Assembly (NCBI GenBank): GCA_002716345.1
Contig: PBAP01000004.1
Coordinates: 1 to 40,458 of the forward strand
DNA from: Flavobacteriales bacterium
GTDB taxonomy: Bacteria; Bacteroidota; Bacteroidia; Flavobacteriales; BACL11
Reading direction: 5' to 3'
DNA length: 40,458 nucleotides
Under the pieces are notes generated by a model. That model did not search any database. It had not been told where the DNA came from and was given only the letters and a program-made list of their open reading frames with translations. Made by a program: the position numbers and the translations under genes. This document shows, piece by piece, positions 1 to 8,080 of the stretch (position 1 is the first letter of the stretch; the number at the start of each line of letters is the position of its first letter).

Positions 1-1782
1 ATTAGATTTTTGTCCAGTTGTATATATTACCTTGTTATCCATTGTGTAATTATTAGCAAACAGACTTTTTAGGAAAATTTCAAATCCATATATTGTAACG
101 TTATCAATATTTTTATTCATTTGAACTCTCATAATTTCACCATCATATAATATTGAGTCTTGATTATTGATTTGTGAAAATTCTCTGGAAATAGCATTAT
201 TTATCAAGCTTAAATAACTATTAAATGAAAGCTCAAATTTATTTGTTTTATAAGTTGTTGCAATTTCATAATTACTTACTTTCTCAGAACTTAAATTGTT
301 ATTTGGGATAACAACATTTTTGTTATCTTTTGAGAAAATTTTAGTCATATCATCAACATTTGGATTTCTAAATCCATCAAATAACTTAAAGTTTATTACC
401 AAATTGGATTTGGCATAGTTTAGTGAAAAGTTTTTTATTATTGATAAGTTGTTGAGTTCTAATTTTTTATAACCAAGATTAATTATGCTAGTATCATTAA
501 ACTTAGAGCTAATAAAATAATCGTTTAGTCCTCCACCTAGAGTTAAAGAAAATAAATCATTTATCTCATATTGGATTTGGGCATATATATTGTTATCAAC
601 CATATAACTACCACCATCTGGGTACCTTGTAGAATTATAAAAAGTATTGCAAATACTATCTGAAAGGTTCGCTTTTGAATTTAAAATCTCTACTCTATTA
701 CTGAAACCGTAATTTAAAGTGCTTTTTGTAAAATTTTTTTTAAAATCGATTTTCGAATCAATAACATCTAAATCTTCATACCTGTTACTTTGAAAGTTAT
801 CTGTATATTTTTTTTTGTGACGAGATTCGTTGAGATTTTGATAAGCGGCTGTTATTTGAAACTTGTCACTTAACATATAACTCTTGTAATTTAATAAAGA
901 CAGTTTAGATAAAAAATAATTTTGAGGGCCATAATACCACTTTTCGAATTTTGGCACTCCGTCCTTTAGGTCATTTAATTTATCGATTCTATTTAGCTTA
1001 CTAAAATGAGAGCTGTACAAGTCTATATTCGCAATAGAAAAATCAGAGATATTTTTACTAATCCTTTGTGTTAAATAAACAGAATGATTTTGAGTATATT
1101 TTTGCCTTTCGCTTTCAAACATGTGAGGTAAGTCACCCCAATCATCATATCCGTGTGCCCTATTTTTACCTGCTTTTATAAGACCATAATCGTTGATTGA
1201 TATAGATGTAAAGGCATTGACTTTACCAATTCTATAAACAGAACTAAGATTCATTTTTGAACTATTAAGTGCTGAAGAGAATTCTTGAAAAAAACTTGAA
1301 TTAAGTGAATCACTTTTTCTGATTGGAGCACTATTAATATATATAGCACTGTTCATAATTCCCGAACCAAAACTTACACTATTAGATGATGATGTATAGA
1401 TATCATTAATATTAAAATAATCTACATATTTTAAGTTCTGAGAGTGCCCACTTCTTGTAATACAATTGTTTAAAGAAATTCCGTTGAATATTAATTGTAG
1501 CCTGCTAGCCTCCATACCTCTAACATTTGGGCTTCCCGAGCCTGATTGACTTTTTTGTATACTCACATTTAACTTTGAGAGTAGAACATCATCAATATTT
1601 TTTACTGGAGCAAGTTCTAATTCCTTTTTTTTTATTTTTTGAAACTCTTTGTTATTAAATTCAAATTTTGGAGAAATTATCGTAACTGAATCTAGCTCAT
1701 AATTGTTTAAGATAATTTGACTTAAAACATCATGTGAGTGAGCTAAAAGAAAAAAACCAAATATTAATTTTATCTTATTCAT
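1..1782 (-). CDS. TonB-dependent outer-membrane receptor, heme-receptor-like (C-terminus cut by window edge)
   Basis: The reading frame is open from an ATG at 1782 to the left edge, giving 594 codons with the end of the barrel missing. The first about 22 residues look like a signal peptide ending near LSQ. A plug domain follows, with SPNVRGMEASRLQ at about residues 84-96 and then NGISLNN and a GHSQNL stretch. This is the pattern of TonB heme/hemoglobin-type receptors. Further on, GFRNPNVDDMTKIF resembles the conserved barrel segment of the same family. There is no N-terminal carboxypeptidase-like domain. Such proteins sit in the outer membrane and import substrates using TonB energy. The substrate cannot be fixed from sequence alone; heme is the best guess. 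The start overlaps the last 8 bases of recO, so the two are probably co-transcribed. Confidence 0.82.
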   Translation of the reverse strand, partial: MNKIKLIFGFFLLAHSHDVLSQIILNNYELDSVTIISPKFEFNNKEFQKIKKKELELAPVKNIDDVLLSKLNVSIQKSQSGSGSPNVRGMEASRLQLIFNGISLNNCITRSGHSQNLKYVDYFNINDIYTSSSNSVSFGSGIMNSAIYINSAPIRKSDSLNSSFFQEFSSALNSSKMNLSSVYRIGKVNAFTSISINDYGLIKAGKNRAHGYDDWGDLPHMFESERQKYTQNHSVYLTQRISKNISDFSIANIDLYSSHFSKLNRIDKLNDLKDGVPKFEKWYYGPQNYFLSKLSLLNYKSYMLSDKFQITAAYQNLNESRHKKKYTDNFQSNRYEDLDVIDSKIDFKKNFTKSTLNYGFSNRVEILNSKANLSDSICNTFYNSTRYPDGGSYMVDNNIYAQIQYEINDLFSLTLGGGLNDYFISSKFNDTSIINLGYKKLELNNLSIIKNFSLNYAKSNLVINFKLFDGFRNPNVDDMTKIFSKDNKNVVIPNNNLSSEKVSNYEIATTYKTNKFELSFNSYLSLINNAISREFSQINNQDSILYDGEIMRVQMNKNIDNVTIYGFEIFLKSLFANNYTMDNKVIYTTGQKSN

Positions 1783-2467
1783 TTAATGATTCAATTATTT
1801 TTTTTGATTTTAAATTTTTAATTTCATGATTATGATAGTTATAGTATTTAACTAAAATATCAAGACCTACTTCTCTGTCATTTTTATTAAAATCATCACA
1901 CTTGTCATTTAGTATTGATTTAAAAATATCTGACTCTTTTTTTGTAATAGTGTTTTCAGATTTAATATTTTCAAAATCACCATTTTCTAAGTTAAAATAA
2001 CTGTTTTTTATATTCATAACATTTGGGTAAAAGCCTAAATAATTAGTTAATTTAATTATGAACAATAAATGATCTGAATTATTGATTCTCTTATTACTAT
2101 TTAAATCAAAAGTGATTTTCCATAAGAAGTTAAACAAGCTAATATCTTCAGTTGATTCACTAATAACTTTTTTAAGAAACTCTGCATAAAACAGCTTCAA
2201 AAGTTTGGCCGAAATAAAATTTGTTGGAGGAACTAAAAGCCGTATTTCATCTAACCTTTGTAAATTTCTATTTTTAGATTGAGCTGATTTAATTTGAATT
2301 AACCCCATGGGTTCTAGAGTATTTATTTTGGTTTTACTTTTTTTTGATTGAAATCCTTTAATTAAATAAGATACTAGACCGAACTTTTCAGTAATCAGAG
2401 TGCAAATTACTGTGCTTGAATTAATTTTTTTATACCCCAGTGAGATGGCTTTACAGATGTAAGGCAT
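1775..2467 (-). CDS. recO: DNA repair protein RecO
   Basis: This is a 230-residue protein, the usual length for RecO of Bacteroidota. RecO loads RecA on SSB-coated DNA together with RecR in the RecFOR recombination pathway. The N-terminal OB-fold pattern is visible: a start like MPYICKAISLGYKKINSSTV, then LITEKFGLVSYLIKG at about residues 25-39. A helical region follows with KLLKLFYAEFLKKVI and LLFIIKLTNYLGFYP, both typical of the family. The expected C-terminal zinc cysteines are not evident, as in many Bacteroidota RecO proteins. The ATG directly abuts the porZ stop codon, and the end overlaps the TonB receptor start, so it is the middle gene of a porZ-recO-receptor unit. Confidence 0.85.
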   Translation of the reverse strand: MPYICKAISLGYKKINSSTVICTLITEKFGLVSYLIKGFQSKKSKTKINTLEPMGLIQIKSAQSKNRNLQRLDEIRLLVPPTNFISAKLLKLFYAEFLKKVISESTEDISLFNFLWKITFDLNSNKRINNSDHLLFIIKLTNYLGFYPNVMNIKNSYFNLENGDFENIKSENTITKKESDIFKSILNDKCDDFNKNDREVGLDILVKYYNYHNHEIKNLKSKKIIESLNE

Positions 2468-4723
2468 CTACTTAATAATTAATATTTTTCCAGAAATCTT
2501 TTCATCCCCCATATCGCCTGAAGTAAAAATCAAATATACCCCCGTTGGCACTTTATTTCCGTCAATATCTCGACCATTCCAAGTGGCTCTACCACCATTT
2601 GCAAAGCCTTCATAAATCAAATTAAAGTTCATGTCAGTGATTTTAATATTGGCACCAGTGTAAAGCTTGTCTATTGTGATCAGGCCACTGTAGCTTTGTC
2701 TAACTGGATTTGGAAAGATTTTTAAATTGCTTTGAGAGCTCTCTCCGACAGTTGCGTCACTAGTATATGACATTAATCCTTTGTCTGTGCCAATAAATAC
2801 TTCCCCATTTTTTGAATTAATAGCAATATCAATTATGTTATTTGACGGAAGAGGAGAGTTTTCACTTGTGAAATGATGAATTTCTTCTGTTCCATCTGTT
2901 GATAATAAATATAATCCAGCGCCTAATGTTCCAACCCATTTTCTATTGCCTCCATCAATAGCTATACATTTTACAGACTCAGAGCTAAGGAGATATTGAC
3001 CATAATCACCCTCGGTAATTAATATTTGTTGTGCATCAAAATTATAACCACTAAAAACTAGCGAGGGATTATTAAAAACACAAATTCCTTCATATGTGCC
3101 AACCCAAATTTCTCCATTCCTGTCTTTTGTTATGCAATTGACATTATTATTAGGGAGCGCTCCCTGACCTATATTTGTGGTGATTAACTTATATTGGTCA
3201 TCGTACTGATTATCTAATGTATTGTTATCATCATAAACAAATAACCCTTTACCATTTCCTTTTGCAATTATTCCCCACTTTTGGCTTGTATTATCTATTA
3301 AAATTTCATCAAAATATAATCCCTCAATAGATAAATTTAATGTGTAAGAATACCATTCATTTTTAGGTGTTTTAACAAATAATGGTTTTTGAACTTGTGA
3401 ATTTAACCCCCATAAATTTCCGTAACTATCAAATTTTAAATCTGAAATTTGGACTCTATTATTAGAATAGTATGTTGTGTCAAGTATTCCGTTAGTATTG
3501 TTGTATCCAAATTTATTTGAAAGAGAATTATTTGATATTTCTGAAACCCCATCATACCATGATGCAAAATATTCATAATCACTATTAGCTACACTTGAAA
3601 CAATATCTCTACTGTTTCCAAGAAATTGTGAGGAATATTTTGTCCATGAGTTATTCTCAAGAACTGACACCCCCTGATAGTTTAAATTGTTAACATTATA
3701 GTTAGAGTGTCCACCGTGAGACATAAACAGTTTTGAATTAGAAAAGTTTAAATCAAATACATTATTTGAAGACGGTCCATTTGGAAGAATGTTTAGTTCT
3801 ATAATACCATTATTCAATTTGATTAATCCATTTATACTATCGGCTATCCAAATATTATCATTATCATCATAGCAGGCACTTTCAAATTTTGTTTGTTTTG
3901 AATCGTCATAATATATTTCAAGTGTGTCAATACCATTAATGCTAGTTACAACTGAATTGTCGTAAACAAATAAAAATTTATTATTGCTGTATGTAATATC
4001 ATTAAGACTATTAGCATTAATTAATATGGAACTTATATTAGATAAATCCTCTGAAACTTTATAATTAGTTGTAAATCCATTTTGATATAAGAAAACTGTT
4101 CTTGATCCATTTACTATTTTAGAGACGTTCGAGTTTGTATCAATTTGAATCCAATTATTTGGGTCGTTCAAAAGTGAATTTTGCTCAGATTTAAATACAC
4201 CTTTGTTTGTTGCTGCCAAATAATAGTCATCAATTTTTTTTAAATCATTTATTTCAAGAGATTCCCCGTTTTTATACAGATAATAAGTATCACTAATTTC
4301 TTTGTTAATTAAGTTTATCTTTGATATTCCATAAGAGGCTGATATGAACAGGTTGTTATCTATAACTATTAAGTTATTTACTTTTTTACCCGCAATCTCT
4401 AAATTTTTAATGTCACTGATACTTGTTGTTAAATCACCCTCGATTATATCAATATTTGAATTTTCATATGAAATAATAAGCGTATTAGAGCCAAAAGCTA
4501 AATTGTTAATTCCATAATCGCTTGTAAAGTTTAATTTATTGTAAAGAAAGAGTTCATTGTTATTACTATAACTAAACAATCCATTATTAGTAACACAGTA
4601 AGTTTGATTGTTTTGATAAAAAACCTTTTTTGCACCGTTATAACAATAGTAATCTTTCCAAATTCCGATTTCGTTTGAAAAAACTTGAAAACCAACTAAA
4701 AAAAATATTAATAAATATCTCAC
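2468..4723 (-). CDS. porZ: PorZ-like type IX secretion protein (two beta-propellers plus CTD)
   Basis: This 751-residue protein begins with a signal peptide (RYLLIFFLVGFQVFS). It has repeated short beta-propeller blades throughout, including NGLFSYS, IISYENSNIDIIEGD and, in the second half, two-component-regulator-propeller repeats such as GEIWVGTYEGICVF and GEVFIGTDKGLMSY. The last about 80 residues form a type-IX CTD-like sandwich: LKIFPNPV, then ATWNGRDIDGNKVPTGVY, ending KILIIK. This architecture and length match PorZ. In Porphyromonas gingivalis PorZ is a surface component of the T9SS attachment complex and delivers anionic LPS to cargo. Adjacency to recO is, as I recall, common in Flavobacteriia. 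The start is GTG: no ATG lies between it and the in-frame TAA at 4733-4735. The alternative is an unrelated propeller protein with a sorting domain. Confidence 0.78.
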   Translation of the reverse strand: MRYLLIFFLVGFQVFSNEIGIWKDYYCYNGAKKVFYQNNQTYCVTNNGLFSYSNNNELFLYNKLNFTSDYGINNLAFGSNTLIISYENSNIDIIEGDLTTSISDIKNLEIAGKKVNNLIVIDNNLFISASYGISKINLINKEISDTYYLYKNGESLEINDLKKIDDYYLAATNKGVFKSEQNSLLNDPNNWIQIDTNSNVSKIVNGSRTVFLYQNGFTTNYKVSEDLSNISSILINANSLNDITYSNNKFLFVYDNSVVTSINGIDTLEIYYDDSKQTKFESACYDDNDNIWIADSINGLIKLNNGIIELNILPNGPSSNNVFDLNFSNSKLFMSHGGHSNYNVNNLNYQGVSVLENNSWTKYSSQFLGNSRDIVSSVANSDYEYFASWYDGVSEISNNSLSNKFGYNNTNGILDTTYYSNNRVQISDLKFDSYGNLWGLNSQVQKPLFVKTPKNEWYSYTLNLSIEGLYFDEILIDNTSQKWGIIAKGNGKGLFVYDDNNTLDNQYDDQYKLITTNIGQGALPNNNVNCITKDRNGEIWVGTYEGICVFNNPSLVFSGYNFDAQQILITEGDYGQYLLSSESVKCIAIDGGNRKWVGTLGAGLYLLSTDGTEEIHHFTSENSPLPSNNIIDIAINSKNGEVFIGTDKGLMSYTSDATVGESSQSNLKIFPNPVRQSYSGLITIDKLYTGANIKITDMNFNLIYEGFANGGRATWNGRDIDGNKVPTGVYLIFTSGDMGDEKISGKILIIK

Positions 4724-4727
4724 AATA

Positions 4728-4735
4728 CAAATTTA
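4728..4735 (-). promoter_or_regulatory. Bacteroidota -7 promoter element upstream of porZ
   Basis: On the minus strand this reads TAAATTTG, a perfect match to the TAnnTTTG consensus of the Bacteroidota primary sigma factor. Only four bases (TATT) separate it from the GTG start of porZ. The expected transcription start would fall on or next to the start codon. No convincing -33 TTG box was found. Confidence 0.5.
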
Positions 4736-4776
4736 AGATATAAACGAACATTATTTATAAATATGATTTATTCATT

Positions 4777-4784
4777 TAAATTTG
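4777..4784 (+). promoter_or_regulatory. Bacteroidota -7 promoter element for tRNA-Arg
   Basis: The plus strand reads TAAATTTG, a perfect TAnnTTTG, five bases before the first base of the tRNA. Transcription would begin almost exactly at the mature 5' end. The same octamer on the opposite strand at 4728-4735 gives a divergent arrangement. No clear -33 box is visible. Confidence 0.55.
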
Positions 4785-4789
4785 CAATA

Positions 4790-4863
4790 GGCCTAGTAGT
4801 TCAACTGGATAGAATGTCAGATTTCGGCTCTGATGGTTAGGGGTTCGAATCCTCTCTGGGCCA
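4790..4863 (+). tRNA. tRNA-Arg (anticodon TCG)
   Basis: A full cloverleaf folds by eye. The acceptor GGCCTAG pairs with CTGGGCC (one T-G pair). The D arm is GTTC/GAAT with GG in the loop. The anticodon stem TCAGA/TCTGA encloses the loop TTTCGGC, with anticodon TCG at 4824-4826. The T arm is AGGGG/CCTCT with loop TTCGAAT. The discriminator is A at 4863, and CCA is not encoded. It reads CGA-type arginine codons. It is the only plus-strand gene here. Its 3' end lies 20 bases from the stop codon of the convergent tyrosine kinase gene. Confidence 0.95.
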
Positions 4864-4880
4864 CAATTATTTTAATTTTT
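4851..4880 (+). repeat. tRNA-Arg 3' end plus flank, copy 1 of a possible att-like direct repeat
   Basis: This stretch covers the 3' strand of the T stem, the acceptor 3' strand and a T-rich tail. It aligns with 36606-36630 in the same orientation. Shared blocks are CCTC, then TGGGCCACA against TGAGCCACA, then an identical TTTTAATTTTT. Small gaps (one and four bases) are needed. The two copies flank the polysaccharide gene cluster. Confidence 0.35.
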
Positions 4881-4883
4881 GTC

Positions 4884-7193
4884 TCAATCTTCATCGTCAC
4901 TTGTGTACCCATAACCATACCCATAATTATATCTGTAACGGTAGCCATACTTGTATGAATATTTATACCCGTAACCATATCTATCATTTTTCCCTAAGCC
5001 ATTCAAAATAATTGCTGTTTTACCTAATTTATTCCCTTCGACATTTTCTTCTACGAACTTCATAATTTCTTTTGGAGTATGGTCAGACCTCATAACAAAT
5101 ATTATTAGATCTGCTAATTTTGAAATATTGAAAGTATCTGAAACAAGCAAGCAAGGTGATGAGTCAATGATTATGTAATCATAAGATTTTCTTGCATCTT
5201 CCAATATAATTTTAAAGTTCTTACTATTAAGAAGTTCAGTTGGATTAGGAGGAATTGCACCTGCAATTAAACAATCACAGTTATCACTTATCTTTAATAG
5301 AGCATCTTTCCAATTTTTTGCTTCATTAATCAAATAATTTGATAAGCCGGCAATAGATTTATCAACATTTAAATACTTGTGAAGTTGAGGGTTTCTTAAA
5401 TCAGCACCTATCAGAAGCGTTCTTGAATTTAGGTTAGCTTTTGTAATTGCAAGATTAGTTGCTGTGAAGGTTTTACCTTCTCCTTTTATTGATGATGTAC
5501 ATAGTATTACTTTTGCGTTTTTCTCAATCAAAAAGTTCAAGTTTGATTGGAGTATTCTAAATGATTCGGCTAAAATAGATCTATCATTTGAATTACTTAT
5601 TAATGGGTTATTATCAACAAATGGTATTTCACCTATAACTGGTTGATTTAAATAATTAGTAATATCTTCTTTAGAGTGAATTTTATTATCAAGAAATTTT
5701 AATATGTTTATTACTAATATCGCTAAAATAAATGCTGCTAAAACTGATAATATGTAGATTTCTTTCTTTATAGGTGAAACAATAAATCTTTCAGAAGTGG
5801 CTGTTTCAACAATTTTGACTGAAGGCTCTGTAATTGCAAAATTGATTTGCGCCTCTTCTCTTTTTTGTAATAGAAATAAATAAAGAGATTCTTTAATGTT
5901 TTGATTTCTCTCCACAGATCTTAGTACTTTTTCGTTCAAAGACAGAACTTTTACATCTTTTGTTGATGAATCTTTAAATTCATAAGCTCGACTCTTTAGC
6001 TTTTTCAATTTAATTAGGTTTTCATCAATAGATTTTGAAATTTCAGCTTTTAAGTCTCTTATTATTTCTTGATTATCATAAACACTTGGATTATTTTCCC
6101 CTGCAATTGAATTGATTTTTTTATAATTTAAAACGATTTCATTATGCTTTTGAATTAAACTATTTATTTCAATATTATCAATACCTATATTGGAAGGAAT
6201 GATTTCATTCTTTTCTGAATTAACAATACTTTCTTTTAATATTTCGTTAATTAATATTTGATTTTCAGTTTGAACTATTGTTTTATCATATTCGACTTTC
6301 TTTTGTAGCGAAAAACTGGAGTTTAATCCAATATCGAGCAAGTTATTAGTTGATTTATACTTTTGTTTAAAGCTTTCAATAGAATCCAGTTCATTTGTTA
6401 AAAAACCAAATCTGCTATCTACAAAGTCAATCGTTCTTTTGTGTATGTTTCTTCTATCATTTACACCATCTTCGTTAAAACATTTAACTATCTCATTTAA
6501 TATTTTAATATTTAAATCTTTGTCTTCACTTGAATAGGAGAGTCTAATTATTTCACTATCATCAAGCACATCCGTCTTTAGCAACTGCTTAATTTGAGAG
6601 GTTCTATTTTGCCGCGTTATTAGCTCAATAATATAATTATCATTAAATTTTTTTGAATTAAAGTCATATATTTCAAAAGGTAAATTGTGTTTAGTTTTAA
6701 GAGTTTCATTTGATTTAAATCTGAAAGATTCTTTTGTGTTCAGGTTAGTTATCACTAAATTATTATTGTCAATTTCAATTGAAAATTTTGAGTACGAATT
6801 AATTTTCTCTTTAAGTTTCAGTTTGAATGGATAGTAACTAACTTTTTTGTTGATAACATTACCTACAGAAGAAACAGAGATTTGTAATTGTAAATTATCG
6901 ACAACTTGTTCAATTATTCTATTAGATTGCAACACGTTAATTTCATTGGCAAGATTAATCTTGTCCTTAAATATTGTTCCCATATAATCTATTCCCATTT
7001 CAGAGCTATTTTCGTCCAAAATTTGAATTTTAGTGTATGCTTTATAGACACTAGGTGTATACCTTAAATAAAAAAAGCTAATAATTAACGAAGCAATTAT
7101 AAATAATGTAATCAGTTTCCAAAATTGCAGGTACCCTAAGATTGTACTTGATATAGAAACTTCATTTTTTTCAACTAAATCTTTACCTGACAT
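4884..7193 (-). CDS. Wzc-type polysaccharide co-polymerase with BY-kinase domain
   Basis: This 769-residue inner-membrane protein regulates chain length and export of surface polysaccharide. A first membrane helix lies at about residues 20-45, followed by a Wzz-type periplasmic region with long coiled-coil helices. A second helix starts near residue 478 (EIYILSVLAAFILAIL). The cytoplasmic bacterial tyrosine kinase follows: Walker A SSIKGEGKT with Lys574, Walker A' LLIGADLRNP and Walker B YDYIIIDSSP. The C-terminal tail carries 13 tyrosines alternating with other residues at 739-763, the expected autophosphorylation cluster, and ends in acidic SDDED. It lies one base after the OPX lipoprotein gene, the classic wza-wzc pair. 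Cycling of tail phosphorylation would control assembly with the OPX protein and polymerase. Confidence 0.93.
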   Translation of the reverse strand: MSGKDLVEKNEVSISSTILGYLQFWKLITLFIIASLIISFFYLRYTPSVYKAYTKIQILDENSSEMGIDYMGTIFKDKINLANEINVLQSNRIIEQVVDNLQLQISVSSVGNVINKKVSYYPFKLKLKEKINSYSKFSIEIDNNNLVITNLNTKESFRFKSNETLKTKHNLPFEIYDFNSKKFNDNYIIELITRQNRTSQIKQLLKTDVLDDSEIIRLSYSSEDKDLNIKILNEIVKCFNEDGVNDRRNIHKRTIDFVDSRFGFLTNELDSIESFKQKYKSTNNLLDIGLNSSFSLQKKVEYDKTIVQTENQILINEILKESIVNSEKNEIIPSNIGIDNIEINSLIQKHNEIVLNYKKINSIAGENNPSVYDNQEIIRDLKAEISKSIDENLIKLKKLKSRAYEFKDSSTKDVKVLSLNEKVLRSVERNQNIKESLYLFLLQKREEAQINFAITEPSVKIVETATSERFIVSPIKKEIYILSVLAAFILAILVINILKFLDNKIHSKEDITNYLNQPVIGEIPFVDNNPLISNSNDRSILAESFRILQSNLNFLIEKNAKVILCTSSIKGEGKTFTATNLAITKANLNSRTLLIGADLRNPQLHKYLNVDKSIAGLSNYLINEAKNWKDALLKISDNCDCLIAGAIPPNPTELLNSKNFKIILEDARKSYDYIIIDSSPCLLVSDTFNISKLADLIIFVMRSDHTPKEIMKFVEENVEGNKLGKTAIILNGLGKNDRYGYGYKYSYKYGYRYRYNYGYGYGYTSDDED
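4905..4979 (-). repeat. Tyr-X repeat tract encoding the kinase tail
   Basis: This short in-gene repeat encodes residues 739-763 of the BY-kinase, in which every second residue is tyrosine (13 in all), mostly spaced by Gly, Lys or Arg. It is visible on the plus strand as repeated cat-acc/ata-acc-like triplets. Confidence 0.75.
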
Positions 7194-7194
7194 T

Positions 7195-7971
7195 TTAATT
7201 ATTTATCAATAATAAAGTAATACTTAAAATCAGAGACGAGATTGACGCAATTGATTGAGGGTTTCCAATAAATCCTGCGCTTTTTACTTTATTAAAAGTA
7301 GGGTCAACTATAATGATGTCGCCGTCTATAATTTCGTATGTACTTAAAGAAATACTTTTTTGATCGTTAAGATCAATTGAGTATATTTTTCTTTTTCCAT
7401 TTTCTTCTCTAATAAGTTTAATATCTTTCCTTTTTCCATCAATTGTAATATCACCTGCGTATCCAATTGCTTGTAAAACATTTAATCCATCGTCTACAAA
7501 ATGAAAGGTTCCAGGGTTTTTCACCTCACCCAAAACTGTAAACTTATGATTAATTACTGTTATTTTAACGCTAGGGTTTTTTAGATGATTGTTGTTAATA
7601 AAAACATTCCTTATAACATTTTCGAACTCTCTGATAGTTAGGTTTCTAGCTGAGATTTTACCTAAAAAAGGCATGTTAATTTCGTAGTTTGAATCAATTT
7701 TGTAACCATCTAATTGTCTTTGTATGATATCTTTGTTTTCACTAGCTAAATTATTGTATGGTAAAGAGGCTTCATATATTGAACTTGTGACTCTGATATC
7801 TAAAATATCTCCAATTTTAAGGTAATCGTTACTTAAATTTCTATTTATACTAAATTCGCTTAAAGTTTTGTTCTTTTCAAAGTACACTATATTTTTTTTG
7901 AAAGTACATGATGAATACAAAATAGCTATTGCTAGACTAAAGAATAAAATTTTATAATTTTTTAAAAGCAT
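7195..7971 (-). CDS. Wza/OPX-type polysaccharide export lipoprotein
   Basis: The 258-residue protein has a lipoprotein signal: a hydrophobic N-terminus and lipobox YSSC with Cys22. A polysaccharide export (PES) domain follows (YLKIGDILDIRVTSS, then PFLGKISARNLTIREFENVI). An SLBB domain starts near residue 147 (FTVLGEVKNPGTFHF, then VLQAIGYAGDI). A hydrophobic stretch (ASISSLILSITLLLI) lies at the C-terminus. The family forms the outer-membrane or periplasmic conduit for capsule and exopolysaccharide. The short length is normal for Bacteroidota OPX proteins. It is first in a two-gene unit with the Wzc-like kinase, with its own candidate promoter at 7988-7995. Confidence 0.92.
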   Translation of the reverse strand: MLLKNYKILFFSLAIAILYSSCTFKKNIVYFEKNKTLSEFSINRNLSNDYLKIGDILDIRVTSSIYEASLPYNNLASENKDIIQRQLDGYKIDSNYEINMPFLGKISARNLTIREFENVIRNVFINNNHLKNPSVKITVINHKFTVLGEVKNPGTFHFVDDGLNVLQAIGYAGDITIDGKRKDIKLIREENGKRKIYSIDLNDQKSISLSTYEIIDGDIIIVDPTFNKVKSAGFIGNPQSIASISSLILSITLLLINN

Positions 7972-7987
7972 CTAATTCCTAATTTTT

Positions 7988-7995
7988 CAAATTTA
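7988..7995 (-). promoter_or_regulatory. Candidate promoter for the wza-wzc-like pair
   Basis: The minus strand reads TAAATTTG (TAnnTTTG consensus), 16 bases before the ATG at 7971, in the 109-base gap after the glycosyltransferase gene. This suggests that the export pair can be transcribed separately from the long cluster. A TTG lies upstream but at shorter spacing than the usual -33 box. The rest of the gap is AT-rich, and I see no convincing terminator in it. Confidence 0.45.
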
Positions 7996-8080
7996 CAAGA
8001 ATACTAGTCAATTTTAATATATAAGTTAATAAATAATTTTATTAAATTCTTTTTTATTTTTAATGTTTATTAATTTATTT

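Noticed and set aside
8021-8080. AT-rich stretch considered as a terminator after the GT4 gene
   Set aside because: No stem with G-C pairs was found; the T and A runs are ordinary for this composition.
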